A DNA stretch of 64,000 nucleotides from Planctomyces sp. SH-PL62 (GCA_945893045.1 CAMDEA010000013.1:1-64000), one strand, 5' to 3'; shown: positions 45,336-54,133, counted from the first letter of the stretch. The notes: generated by a model not told the origin, from the letters alone. Program-made: numbers and translations.

Positions 45336-46709
45336 ATGCTGACGATCGTTGGACCCCGGCAGAATGGCTTTTGCGACCGGCTTGATCGCCGTAGTTTTCT
45401 GCAAATCGGCGGCCTCGCTTTGGGAGCCGCGTCGCTCTCGCTGCCGCAACTCTTGCGAGCCGAACAAGCCGCCGCCGCGACTGGTCAACAACCGACACGC
45501 CACAAAGCGGTCATCAACATTTTTTTGTCCGGCGGTCCTCCACATCAGGACTTGGTGGATTTGAAACCGGATGCTTCGTCGGAGATTCGTGGGGAGTTCC
45601 TGCCCGTCGATACCAACGTCCCCGGCATTCAGATTTGTGAGCTGCTGCCGAAGCTCGCCGCGATGACCGACAAGTTGGCGATCATTCGTTCGCTGGTCGG
45701 TTCGGATGGACGTCACGCCGCGTTTCAATGTCAGACGGGACGCCGCTTTGCCAACCAAATCGCCGGCGGTTGGCCGTCGATGGGATCGTTCGTCTCGAAG
45801 CTGCAAGGAGCCGTCGATCCCGCCGTGCCGCCGTTCGTCGGACTCGCGCCGAAGATGATCACCTCGACGTGGGCCGATCCCGGTCAACCAGGGTTCCTCG
45901 GTCCCAGTCACGCCCCGTTCCTTCCGAATGCGGAAGGTAAGAAGGACATGGTCCTCAATGGCGTCGATACCGATCGCTTCGGAACTCGCAAGTCACTGCT
46001 GAAGAACTTCGACACGCTGCGACGCGACGTCGATGCCAGCGGAATGCTCAAAGGCATGGACAAGTTCACCGAGCAAGCCTTCGGCATCCTGACATCCAGC
46101 AAACTGGCCGAGGCGATTGACCTCGAACGCGAAGACCCGAAGCTACGCGACCGCTACGGCCGAGGCAGCGACAAGCCCGCCGGCTACGGTGACGCAGGCC
46201 CGTTGAACAATGATTATCTCCTGCTGGCTCGCCGCTTGGTCGAAGCCGGAGCCCGTGTCGTCACACTGGCCTACGGCCGCTGGGACTGGCACGGCATGCC
46301 TCATGGCACCAATTTTTCCAATGCTCGCGAGCACTTCCCGATGCTCGACATCGGACTCTCCGCGTTGATCGAAGACCTCGAACGCCGTGATCTGCTCGAT
46401 ACGACAACGGTTCTCGTCTGGGGCGAATTCGGCCGCACACCCAAGATCAATCCGAACGGCGGCCGAGATCACTGGCCCGAAGTCGCCTGCGCAATGCTCG
46501 CCGGCGGCGGACTCCGCACCGGCCAAGTGATCGGCTCGACGAACCGCAATGCCGAGCATGCCAAAGATCGCCCCGTCACGTTCCAAGAAGTCTTCGCGAC
46601 GCTGTATCACTCGCTCGGCATCGACGTGAACACCGCGACGATCAACGACCTCGCCGGCCGCCCGCAGTACGTCATCGACGGAGTGCAGCCGATTCGAGAA
46701 CTGGTTTAG
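45336..46709 (+). CDS. DUF1501 protein, Tat-exported (second copy)
   Basis: 457 aa. The twin-arginine signal [24 protein letters not shown] opens the protein. Marks of the family are [103 protein letters not shown] and [13 protein letters not shown]. The GEFGR..K and GRDHWP motifs fit the metal-site region of the sulfatase/phosphatase-like fold. No DUF1549/1553 partner lies beside it; instead the Uma2 gene starts 2 nt after its stop. Confidence 0.93.
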   Translation: MLTIVGPRQNGFCDRLDRRSFLQIGGLALGAASLSLPQLLRAEQAAAATGQQPTRHKAVINIFLSGGPPHQDLVDLKPDASSEIRGEFLPVDTNVPGIQICELLPKLAAMTDKLAIIRSLVGSDGRHAAFQCQTGRRFANQIAGGWPSMGSFVSKLQGAVDPAVPPFVGLAPKMITSTWADPGQPGFLGPSHAPFLPNAEGKKDMVLNGVDTDRFGTRKSLLKNFDTLRRDVDASGMLKGMDKFTEQAFGILTSSKLAEAIDLEREDPKLRDRYGRGSDKPAGYGDAGPLNNDYLLLARRLVEAGARVVTLAYGRWDWHGMPHGTNFSNAREHFPMLDIGLSALIEDLERRDLLDTTTVLVWGEFGRTPKINPNGGRDHWPEVACAMLAGGGLRTGQVIGSTNRNAEHAKDRPVTFQEVFATLYHSLGIDVNTATINDLAGRPQYVIDGVQPIRELV

Positions 46710-46711
46710 CC

Positions 46712-47461
46712 ATGAGCGCCGTACTTGAGATCGCTGAGCCATCGGACATCGCCACGACGGAAGTGCGCCAGCACCGGCGTTTCTCGTTAGGAGAGTACGA
46801 GAAGATGATTGAGCGGGGCATACTCACCTCGCGGGACAAGTGCGAACTGATTCGCGGAAAAATCTTGGAGAAGCACTGGGAGGGTGACGCGGCATATCCG
46901 CCGTATCACCGTTTTTCTCTCGACCAATATGAGCGGATGATTGAGTCTGGGATCTTGAACAAGTACGACCGTGTGGAACTCATCCGAGGGGAGATCGTCG
47001 AGAAAATGACCATCGGTGAACCTCATGCGGCCTGTGTCATGCGGCTCAATCGGTACTTCACCCGATTGCTTGGCGATCAAGTCCTCGTTGGAATCCAAAG
47101 CCCGATCGTCGCCGCGGAGAGTCGTCCAGAGCCGGACGTCACATTGTTATCGCCACGCGAAGATTTCTACTCGACAGCGACTCCTTGCCCCGCCGACATC
47201 TTGCTGCTGATCGAAGTCGCAGATTCGACGATTGGTTCCGACCGTACCGATAAGTTGTCGCTTTATGCGGAAGCCGGTGTCTGCGAGTACTGGATCGCCA
47301 ACTTGAACAACGACACGGTCGAGGTCTATCGTGATCCGCAGCCGGATGGAACCTACGCCGATGCTCACGTCGCGACTCTCGGCGAAATGTTGACCATCCT
47401 GAGCTTGCCCGGTGTTTCAATCACCGTCGATCAATTCTTCACCGCCCGCCGCGATCGCTGA
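46712..47461 (+). CDS. Uma2-family (DUF820) nuclease-like protein with duplicated N-terminal module
   Basis: 249 aa, starting 2 nt after the DUF1501 stop. The Uma2 fold is a PD-(D/E)XK restriction-endonuclease-like fold: HAACVMRLNRYFTRLL, PEPDVTLL (Asp), LLLIEVADSTIGSDR (Glu) and DKLSLYAEAGVCEYWI. Function is unproven for the family. The N-terminus is odd: the module RFSLGEYEKMIERGILTSRD KCELIRGKILEK is followed by a second copy, RFSLDQYERMIESGILNKYD RVELIRGEIVEK, so about 38 residues are duplicated in tandem. Co-transcription with DUF1501 looks likely from spacing. Confidence 0.88.
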   Translation: MSAVLEIAEPSDIATTEVRQHRRFSLGEYEKMIERGILTSRDKCELIRGKILEKHWEGDAAYPPYHRFSLDQYERMIESGILNKYDRVELIRGEIVEKMTIGEPHAACVMRLNRYFTRLLGDQVLVGIQSPIVAAESRPEPDVTLLSPREDFYSTATPCPADILLLIEVADSTIGSDRTDKLSLYAEAGVCEYWIANLNNDTVEVYRDPQPDGTYADAHVATLGEMLTILSLPGVSITVDQFFTARRDR

Positions 47462-47470
47462 TGGCGACTC

Positions 47471-48136
47471 ATGATTCCGCCCATCGACGAATCCGCGTAC
47501 CTCATTTCGGCACGGCCGGAGGACATGGACCAGCTTTGGGAACGAGGTTGGCGTCACTTCGGCCCGATGTTCTTTCGCTATTCGCACACGTTGTCGGGAA
47601 CCGAATTGCGGCATGTGATGCCCTTGCGTGTGGATCTCGAACGCTTTTCTCTGTCGAAAAGCCAACGCCGAATCCGCCGTAAGATCGCGGACCTGAACTG
47701 GCAAATCTCGCCCACTTTGATCGACGCGGAGCGTGAAGGCTTGTTCGATCTCCATAAGCAGCGATTCACGGAAAACGTTCCGGAATCGCTCGACGTCTTT
47801 CTCGGCCCCAAGCCCAACGGCATCCCGTGCGCGAACCATGAAGTCGCACTCTTCGACGGCAGGAAGCTCATCGCCGCGAGCTATCTCGACTTGGGTGCGC
47901 GCTCCGTCTCCAGCATTTACGGTTTCTTTCACCCGGACCACGCCTGGCGAAGTCCCGGCATCGCCACGATGTTGCTGGAGATCGAGTACGCTCAGCAGCA
48001 CGGCTACCGCTACTACTATCCGGGCTACGCTTTTCGCGAGCCGTCGCACTACGAGTACAAGAAGCAATTCGCTGCGTTGGAGACCTACGACTGGTCAGGC
48101 CGCTGGGTGCCTTTCCAGCGGTCACACAAATCCTGA
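47471..48136 (+). CDS. Arginyl/leucyl-tRNA-protein transferase (ATE/Bpt)-like protein
   Basis: 221 aa. The C-terminal GNAT-type domain of N-end-rule aminoacyl transferases is clear: GKKLIAASYLD-like GRKLIAASYLDLGARSVSSIYGFF, HPDHAWRSPGIATMLLEIEYA, YRYYYPGYAFREPSHYEYKKQF. Family members attach Arg or Leu from a tRNA to protein N-termini for ClpS/ClpAP degradation. The usual N-terminal domain with its CxxC cysteines is missing or strongly altered; no CxxC is present in the first 100 residues. ATG 47471 is out of frame with, and 10 nt after, the Uma2 stop. The last 52 nt overlap the convergent epimerase gene. Confidence 0.78.
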   Translation: MIPPIDESAYLISARPEDMDQLWERGWRHFGPMFFRYSHTLSGTELRHVMPLRVDLERFSLSKSQRRIRRKIADLNWQISPTLIDAEREGLFDLHKQRFTENVPESLDVFLGPKPNGIPCANHEVALFDGRKLIAASYLDLGARSVSSIYGFFHPDHAWRSPGIATMLLEIEYAQQHGYRYYYPGYAFREPSHYEYKKQFAALETYDWSGRWVPFQRSHKS

Positions 48137-49047
48137 GCCGCCTCCGCCCACGACGAGAACTCGAATTCAAATCCCGATGCCAGCAGTCGGCTGGGGATCA
48201 CACGCCGGCTCTTGAGCACCAGTTCGCTTTCAGAGCGCATCAGAAACGTGCCGACCTCCAGCATCCACTCCGTTGTTGGCAAGCCAATCCGACGGCCCCA
48301 AGCGTTCCGCAATTCGCGCATGAACTCGATGTTCGACAGCGGGTTTGGCGACGCAAGATTGACTGGCCCCGCGAGGTCGTGATCGAACAGCCAGTAAATC
48401 GCTCGCACGAAGTCGCGGTCGTGAATCCACGAGACAAACTGTCGGCCATCGCCGTGTTTGCCTCCCATGCCCCAGCGCACCAGACGCAGCAAATAATCGA
48501 AGGCCCCACCACGATCGGGACTCATGGTGATGGCCGATCTCAGCAGCACGAATCGAGTCCGCGGCGTCAGCGCTTCGAGAGCCGCTTGCTCCCACGATTT
48601 CGCGACGTCGATGCTGAACCGCCAAGTGTCGGGAACCTTCGGTTCGTCACCGCCAAGAATTCCGGTCGCTTCGTCATTCGGAGCGTCATAGCGGTGAGCG
48701 TAAATCGTCGCGGTGCTCGCTTGCAGCCAGACTCGTGGGGGATCTGCCGCTTCGGCAATCGCTTGCCCAACCGCTCGCGTGGACTTCACGCGAGACTCTT
48801 TGATCTCGCGCCGATTTCTCGCACCGTATCGGCAGTTGACGCTGCGGCCAGCCAAGTTGATGACGACGTCTGCTCCATCGAACTCCGTCACCCATCGCCC
48901 CAACGACTCGCCGTCCCACTCGACGATTCGCCACGGAGCTGGCCCCGTCTTTCGACTGAGCACCACGACCTCGTGGCCGTCCGCGACAAACGCGCGAGCC
49001 AACACCGTCCCAACCTGACCACTGCCACCGGGGATGACGATCTTCAT
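48085..49047 (-). CDS. TIGR01777-family NAD-dependent epimerase/dehydratase
   Basis: 320 aa from ATG 49047, with GAAGG 8 nt upstream; longer frames to 49341 run through a palindrome and are not used. The extended SDR motifs are MKIVIPGGSGQVGTVLARA (nucleotide-binding), GADVVINLAGRSV, QASTATIYAHRYD and FVLLRSAI; the C-terminal DUF1731 domain closes with LKSRRVIPSRLLASGFEFEF. Members (YfcH/SulA-like) bind NADP(H); the substrate is unknown. It converges with and overlaps the ATE-like gene by 52 nt. Confidence 0.93.
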   Translation of the reverse strand: MKIVIPGGSGQVGTVLARAFVADGHEVVVLSRKTGPAPWRIVEWDGESLGRWVTEFDGADVVINLAGRSVNCRYGARNRREIKESRVKSTRAVGQAIAEAADPPRVWLQASTATIYAHRYDAPNDEATGILGGDEPKVPDTWRFSIDVAKSWEQAALEALTPRTRFVLLRSAITMSPDRGGAFDYLLRLVRWGMGGKHGDGRQFVSWIHDRDFVRAIYWLFDHDLAGPVNLASPNPLSNIEFMRELRNAWGRRIGLPTTEWMLEVGTFLMRSESELVLKSRRVIPSRLLASGFEFEFSSWAEAAQDLCDRWKGTQRPDQS

Positions 49048-49139
49048 GTCGCAAGCCTTCCAACAACCTGTTTGGTAGAGTCCGACCGTCAGAACCGCGA
49101 ATGACGACGGTTCATAACTTATCTTTTGCAAGCAGCCGC

Positions 49140-49243
49140 CCGGCCGAATGCCGATCGCCGAAAGCCGATGGCCGTGATCCTTTTTTCCGAAACCACAAAA
49201 GTGTGATAACGGCTGTCGGCCATCGGCTCTCGGCGATCGGCCG
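49140..49243. repeat. Imperfect inverted repeat of GCCGATNGCCGA units
   Basis: The arms 49140-49180 and 49204-49243 pair with mismatches; both are built of CCGGCCGA, AGCCGATGGCCG and a TTATC/GATAAC end. The same family recurs at 51132-51239, with the GCCGAAAGCCGATGGCCG core in common. It lies between divergent genes. Confidence 0.75.
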
Positions 49244-49260
49244 GAATTGAAAGGGACATC

Positions 49261-50175
49261 GTGAGACTCAACAGACTCTGCCTTGTGTTGTTGTGCGTGC
49301 TCAGCAGCCGAGCCGTTCGCGGCGAGGATGCCATCAAGCATTCGTTCTTCATCGCCGGGCCATCGTTCACCGGGATCATTGACGAGGATGGTCGCGAAAC
49401 ATGGGACTCCGGCCGAGCGGCGGCTCGTGACGGTTTCGTGCTACCGAACGGCAATGTGCTCATTGCCTGGAGCGATGAAGTCAAAGAATTCACGCGCGAC
49501 AAGCAGATTGTGTTTCGATTCGCTCGTTCGGCGGAGGCGAAGGAGATCGGCACGGTCGAGCGACTCGACAACGGCCGCACTCTAATCACCGAGTTGGGGC
49601 CGAAACCACGCCTGCTGGAAGTGGATGCGGCCGGGAAGATCGTGCTCGAATTTCCGCTCAAGCCAGAGACCGACAACGCTCACATGCAAACGCGCATGGC
49701 TCGCAAGCTGCCGAGCGGCAATTACCTCGTGCCCCACTTGCTGGCGTTCAAGGTCAAGGAGTATTCGCCGACTGGCGAAGTGCTCAAGGAATTTCCGACC
49801 GACGCCGACGACCTCGGCGGACGCAAGGCGGAGAACTGGCCCTTCACGGCGATCCGGCTGGCGAACGGCAACACGCTGGTGAATCTCACACACGGAAACA
49901 AGACCGTCGAGATGGATGCCACCGGCAAAGTCGTTTGGCTAGTCGGCAACGATGACTTCCCCAACGAGAAACCCTTCGCTGATCCCTGTGGTGGGCAACG
50001 GTTGCCGAACGGAAACACGGTCATCGCCAGCTACGGTTCACGCGGCGTCATCAAGGTGTTCGAGGTGACTCCCGACAAGAAAATGGTTTGGACCTACACC
50101 GGCAAGCACAACGCGCACGAAATTCAGGTGCTGACAACCAACGGTAAGCCGATCGAAGGGAAGCCGTTGAAGTAG
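49261..50175 (+). CDS. Secreted beta-propeller protein of unknown function
   Basis: 304 aa starting at GTG 49261 with AAAGGGA 5 nt upstream. The signal peptide is LCLVLLCVLSSRAVRG. Repeated blades of the type RLDNGRTLITE, KLPSGNYLVPH, RLANGNTLVNL and RLPNGNTVIAS, alternating with EVDAAGKIV and EMDATGKVVW, resemble the PQQ/arylsulfotransferase-like propellers that planctomycetes export. I see no catalytic motif. The last codons (L-K-stop) lie in a palindrome arm. Confidence 0.8.
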   Translation: MRLNRLCLVLLCVLSSRAVRGEDAIKHSFFIAGPSFTGIIDEDGRETWDSGRAAARDGFVLPNGNVLIAWSDEVKEFTRDKQIVFRFARSAEAKEIGTVERLDNGRTLITELGPKPRLLEVDAAGKIVLEFPLKPETDNAHMQTRMARKLPSGNYLVPHLLAFKVKEYSPTGEVLKEFPTDADDLGGRKAENWPFTAIRLANGNTLVNLTHGNKTVEMDATGKVVWLVGNDDFPNEKPFADPCGGQRLPNGNTVIASYGSRGVIKVFEVTPDKKMVWTYTGKHNAHEIQVLTTNGKPIEGKPLK

Positions 50176-50256
50176 ATCAGCCTTTCCAGGCCGATCCGCA
50201 GCGGATTCGGGGCCGCTGAACCCTTCGGGGCAGGCTGGAAAGCCTGACCTACTTCA
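50168..50256. repeat. Inverted repeat holding both stop codons of a convergent gene pair
   Basis: The arms 50168-50193 and 50231-50256 pair at 22 of 26 positions. Both contain TTGAAGTAG at or near the end, so the plus gene (PLK-stop, TAG 50173-50175) and the minus gene (RLK-stop, TAG 50251-50249) end identically. Each arm folds with a TTCC loop; one arm uses a C-G pair where the other uses G-C. Confidence 0.9.
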
Positions 50257-51115
50257 AGCGCTTGTCGAAGTACTCAAATAGCGCGGCTTCGGCCTTCTCC
50301 GCGTCGGCACCTTTGAAGCCGTGCCCGGCTCCTTCAAGCGTCAGCAGTTCGGCCTCGACGGTCGCGGCTTTCAGCTTGTCAATCAGCCACACCGCTTGCT
50401 CGTGAGCGACGTACTTGTCCTCGGTGCCGTGAATGCAGAGTGTCGGGGCGGCGTTGGGCGTGACCCAATACAGCGGGCTGCCTTGAATGTGCAGAGCTTT
50501 GTGAGTGCTCAAGTCGCCGCCGAACCACAGCGGCAGAACTTCGTGAGCGTCCACGCTCTTGCCATAGGACTTCGTGAAGTCGCTCGGCCCATAGACGTTG
50601 ACGACGCAGGTGACGGCACTCGATTGATTGGCGTTGCCCCCCTGCCCTTCAAACTGAGGAACGCCAGCGGTCACTCCCAAGAACTGCGCGAGATGACCGC
50701 CCGCCGAACCACCCGTCACGCCAAGTTTGTCCGGGTTGATTTTGTATTTCGCGGCGTTCGCTCGCAGCCAACGAACAGCGGCCTTCGTGTCATGAACAGC
50801 CGCCGGGAACTTGTGCTTCGGCGCGAGCCGATACGTCATCGTCGCCGCCACGTAGCCCCGTTCGGCCAGCTTCACACAGAGTGCGTCGTAAGACTCGCGC
50901 TTGCCCGCTCGAAAGCCGCCGCCGTGAATGCAGAGCACCGTTGGGAACGGCCCATTGCCGCTCTTCGGTCGAGCCATGTTGAGCTGCAAGTGCGTGTCTT
51001 CGGGGTTTGAGTATTCGATCGCTTCCTCCCACACGACCGAATCCGGCACCGGCGGCGCGGCGGGAAGCGAAGCGGACAGCGAGACGATTAAGAAGGCTCC
51101 CAACAGATTTCTCAT
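50249..51115 (-). CDS. Secreted alpha/beta hydrolase (BD-FAE-like esterase)
   Basis: 288 aa from ATG 51115, with GGAG 5 nt upstream; longer frames run through a palindrome. The signal peptide is LLGAFLIVSLSASLPAA. Catalytic features are VLCIHGGGFRAG (oxyanion hole), GVTGGSAGGHLA (Ser elbow, GxSxG), LCIHGTEDKYV (acid) and LEGAGHGF (His). It belongs with the BD-FAE/dienelactone hydrolase-like group acting on carboxyl esters, possibly of plant or algal polysaccharides; the substrate is a guess. Confidence 0.9.
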   Translation of the reverse strand: MRNLLGAFLIVSLSASLPAAPPVPDSVVWEEAIEYSNPEDTHLQLNMARPKSGNGPFPTVLCIHGGGFRAGKRESYDALCVKLAERGYVAATMTYRLAPKHKFPAAVHDTKAAVRWLRANAAKYKINPDKLGVTGGSAGGHLAQFLGVTAGVPQFEGQGGNANQSSAVTCVVNVYGPSDFTKSYGKSVDAHEVLPLWFGGDLSTHKALHIQGSPLYWVTPNAAPTLCIHGTEDKYVAHEQAVWLIDKLKAATVEAELLTLEGAGHGFKGADAEKAEAALFEYFDKRLK

Positions 51116-51131
51116 GACGACTCCAGAAATG

Positions 51132-51239
51132 GTCCGGCCGATAGCCGTGAGCCGAAAGCCGATGGCCGTTATCTCACTTTCCCACCGAAGGATTTGGGAT
51201 AACGGCTGTCGGCCACCGGCTCTCGGCTTTCGGCCGGAC
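51132..51239. repeat. Long inverted repeat of the GCCGATGGCCG family
   Basis: The left arm 51132-51176 (GTCCGGCCGATAGCCG...) pairs with 51196-51239 (...CGGCCGGAC) with several internal shifts caused by the repeated GCCGA units. It separates the divergent esterase and redoxin-fusion genes and is related to 49140-49243. Confidence 0.8.
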
Positions 51240-51320
51240 GAGTGAATTTGGTGTTCGTTGCGGGTGAGAATGGTATCCTGCCTCGCCGACGATTCCACTC
51301 GTCGCAGAAGGGGAACCGAG

Positions 51321-53093
51321 ATGCGAGTTTGGCTGGTCTTGTTGGCGCTGATGAGCACGCTCACTCCGGCATTCTCGGACGAACGCACGCCGGCAATTGG
51401 CGATGTGATTGGCGAACTCCGATTCAAAGACATTCGCGGCTTGCAACGTTCGCTGGCGGACTTGGGAAAAAAGCGAGCCTATGTGTTCGTCTTCACGACC
51501 ACACAATGCCCGTTGGTCAAACGGACGTTTCCGAAGCTGATCGAACTCGATGACAAGTTCGGACCACAAGACGTGCAAATCGTCGCGGTCAACGTCGGAG
51601 CGGAAGACACGATTCGGGACATGGCCGCGCAGGCGATCGAGTACGACGCCTCGTTCCCGTTCGTGAAGGACACCGATCTCTCCTGCGTGAAGCGGTTGGG
51701 AATTCAGCGGACTCCGGAAGTCGCGGTGTTGGACGGCAACTCCAAGCTGGTGTATCGCGGCCGAGTCGATGACCAATTGCGGCTTGGTGGAGCGCGGCCG
51801 GAGCCGACGCGACGTGATCTGGAAGAGGCGTTGCGAGAGTTGCTCGCGGGTGACGAGGTTTCGGTCGCGACGACAACCGTCGATGGCTGCTTGGTGACGG
51901 CTCCGGAACCGCTCGCGGCGGATGGCTCCGTTCCGACGTTTCACAAAGAAGTCGCGCCGATCTTGAATCGCCGTTGCGTGAATTGTCATCGCCCCGGCAC
52001 GGCCGCTCCGTTTGCGTTGCTCGATTACAAGGACGCGGCGGCCAATGCGGAGATGCTCGCCGAAGTCGTGATCGATCAGCGCATGCCGCCCTGGTTCGCG
52101 AACCCGAGACACGGCAAGTTTCAAAACGATCCGTCGCTGACACGCGAAGAACGCGACACACTGGTCCGCTGGGTCCGCTCCGGCCGAGCGGTCGGTGATC
52201 CGCAAAACGCACCGCCCGCTCCGAAGTTCGATGATTCCAAGTGGCGCATTGGCGAACCCGATCTCGTCGTCTCGATGTTGCTGGAAGAGTCCATTCCCAC
52301 GACGGGGTATGTGCCGTACCGTCATCTGCTGTTGCCACATGTCTTTCTGAATGACACATGGCTGGAAGCGGTGGAGATTCGGCCGGACAACCCGGCGGTC
52401 GTGCATCATTGCAACATGGCTTACGTGACCGCTCAGGGAGTCGGCATCGAGACCTTCATCACCGGCTATGTGCCGGGAGGACAGCCGCTCGATCTTGGCC
52501 GATTCGACAATGGCGTGGCGTACTTCGTGCCGAAGCTCGCGGGGCTGGGATTGCAAATCCACTTCACGACAACGGGCAAGCCAGAGAAGTGCCGCATCTC
52601 GGTCGGTCTGCGGTTTCCTCGGCGAGTCGTCGAGAAAAAGCTGCATCACTTTTTACTCGATCCACATCGTATCCAAATTCCTCCGGGTCACGGTGCCTAC
52701 GCGATGCGTTCCAGCCGCACGCTGAAGTACGACACGACGCTGCTCGGCTTATTCACTCACATGCACCTCCGTGGCAAGGACATGACTTTCTTCGCCGACG
52801 CGCCCGGCCAGCCACGCGAAACGCTGTTGCAAATTCCCAACTACAACTTTGGCTGGCAACTCGGCTACGAAATCGAACCTGGGACCAAACGACTCCCCAA
52901 GGGAACGAAGGTCGAAGCGATCGCGCATTTCGATAACTCGGCGTTCAACCCGTACAATCCCGATCCCAAACGAACCGTGCCGTGGGGCCAGCAGTCTTAC
53001 GACGAGATGTTCAACGGCTATGTCTTCTATGTCGTCGATGACGAGAAGCTGAACGTCACCGTCGATCCGAAGACGGGACAGGTGCGGCCGTAG
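51321..53093 (+). CDS. Redoxin / cytochrome c / copper type II monooxygenase-like fusion protein
   Basis: 590 aa from ATG 51321, with GGGGAA upstream and signal peptide WLVLLALMSTLTPAFS. Residues 25-185 form a thioredoxin/AhpC-like domain (YVFVFTTTQCPLVKRTFPKL) that keeps one cysteine near 63 in CPLV and lacks the second. A c-type heme domain follows with RRCVNCHRPGTAAPF (Cys219, Cys222, His223) and RMPPWFA. The C-terminal half (about 300-575) resembles the PHM-type Cu-dependent monooxygenase: VVHHCNMAYV (His362-363) and GLFTHMHLRGKDM (His480, His482), plus TGKPEKCRI. The three parts suggest electron delivery from heme to copper in the periplasm; substrate and activity are unknown. Confidence 0.88.
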   Translation: MRVWLVLLALMSTLTPAFSDERTPAIGDVIGELRFKDIRGLQRSLADLGKKRAYVFVFTTTQCPLVKRTFPKLIELDDKFGPQDVQIVAVNVGAEDTIRDMAAQAIEYDASFPFVKDTDLSCVKRLGIQRTPEVAVLDGNSKLVYRGRVDDQLRLGGARPEPTRRDLEEALRELLAGDEVSVATTTVDGCLVTAPEPLAADGSVPTFHKEVAPILNRRCVNCHRPGTAAPFALLDYKDAAANAEMLAEVVIDQRMPPWFANPRHGKFQNDPSLTREERDTLVRWVRSGRAVGDPQNAPPAPKFDDSKWRIGEPDLVVSMLLEESIPTTGYVPYRHLLLPHVFLNDTWLEAVEIRPDNPAVVHHCNMAYVTAQGVGIETFITGYVPGGQPLDLGRFDNGVAYFVPKLAGLGLQIHFTTTGKPEKCRISVGLRFPRRVVEKKLHHFLLDPHRIQIPPGHGAYAMRSSRTLKYDTTLLGLFTHMHLRGKDMTFFADAPGQPRETLLQIPNYNFGWQLGYEIEPGTKRLPKGTKVEAIAHFDNSAFNPYNPDPKRTVPWGQQSYDEMFNGYVFYVVDDEKLNVTVDPKTGQVRP

Positions 53094-53094
53094 A

Positions 53095-53146
53095 GTAGAC
53101 GAGTCACTCCGTGACTCGAATTCGAGTCACGGAGTGACTCGTCTAC
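53095..53146. repeat. Perfect 52-bp palindrome at convergent gene ends
   Basis: Every base from 53095 to 53146 pairs around the centre GAATTC with no spacer. Each half is GTAGAC plus GAGTCAC-TCC-GTGACTC. It starts one base after the stop of the plus gene and includes the TAG of the minus gene (53145-53143). Same arms as at 29384. Confidence 0.97.
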
Positions 53147-54081
53147 ATTGTGTCCCACAGCTCTCGAAGCTTCTGCGAGAACAACCGCACGGCGATTTCC
53201 GGCACCTCGATCTGCGGATGCCACATCTTTTCCCACTCCAAGCTGTACCAGCCGGAGTAGCCGTCGGCCAACAGCCGTTGCAGGCACTCGCGAGCGGGGA
53301 ACTCGCCGCCACCGAAGAGCGCATAGTCCGCGTGTTGATGACCGGTGTTCGTCGCATGCGCCAGTCGCGCAGCCTCCGCGATCTGAGCGGCGACTTCGGC
53401 GGAAACTTCTTGTTGAAGTTCAGCGGGACGAGTCACCGAGTCCTTCCAATGTGTGTGCCGAGTCCACTTCTTCAGGGCAGCCCAAGTGTCGGCGATCGAC
53501 TCACCGTGAAACCGCCACGGGTGGTGCGTGTCCCACAGCACGCCCACCGCCGGGGAGGTGACTCGATTCATCAGCGCGACCATCTTGTCGCTGCGACAGA
53601 AGTCACCGTGAGTCTCGATCAAGATGTCGATGCCGACTGTGCTCGCGTACTCACCCAACGCTTGCAGGCCGCTGGCGATCCAGTCGAGTTGCGGAGCTTC
53701 GTCTTCGTTGGGCCGGATCATGTCGCCAAAGACGCGCACGAAGTGTGCTCCCAATTCACGAGCGAGGTCGCAGTACGCTCGGCCTGCCATGAGCTGTGCG
53801 TCTCGAACAGATTGATCGGTCTCTTCAAAGCGAACGGACGAAGACAAGCCGCAGACTCCGAACCCCGCATCGGCAAGCTGTCTCTTTCGTGACGCCAACT
53901 CCGGCGCACGAAACTCCGGCCGCTTGAGCAGGTCGGTCTCACGCTCGATCAACCGAATCTCAACACCGTCGTAGCCGTACTCAATTCCGCGAGCGACGAT
54001 CTCGTCAAAACTCCAATCGGGACAGCTCAAAGTCGAGAACGCCAAGAGCGGCTGGCCTCGATGGGAAGTGCTTGCGGACAT
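53143..54081 (-). CDS. Sugar phosphate isomerase/epimerase-like TIM barrel
   Basis: 312 aa from ATG 54081, with AAAGG upstream. The xylose isomerase-like (AP endonuclease 2) fold shows in LLAFSTLSCPDWSFDEIV, GYDGVEIRLIERE, HFVRVFGDMI, ILIETHGDFCRSD (metal Glu and His), VLWDTHHPWRFHGE (metal Asp and His), HTHWKDSV and YSGWYSLEWEKMWHPQI. Members isomerise or epimerise sugars such as inosose or hydroxypyruvate. The specific substrate is unclear, and no sugar operon is adjacent. Confidence 0.88.
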   Translation of the reverse strand: MSASTSHRGQPLLAFSTLSCPDWSFDEIVARGIEYGYDGVEIRLIERETDLLKRPEFRAPELASRKRQLADAGFGVCGLSSSVRFEETDQSVRDAQLMAGRAYCDLARELGAHFVRVFGDMIRPNEDEAPQLDWIASGLQALGEYASTVGIDILIETHGDFCRSDKMVALMNRVTSPAVGVLWDTHHPWRFHGESIADTWAALKKWTRHTHWKDSVTRPAELQQEVSAEVAAQIAEAARLAHATNTGHQHADYALFGGGEFPARECLQRLLADGYSGWYSLEWEKMWHPQIEVPEIAVRLFSQKLRELWDTM

Positions 54082-54133
54082 GGTTGCTGGCCTTTCTGCC
54101 AATCGCTAGAAGTTCGCGCGAAGAGAGTTTGAA

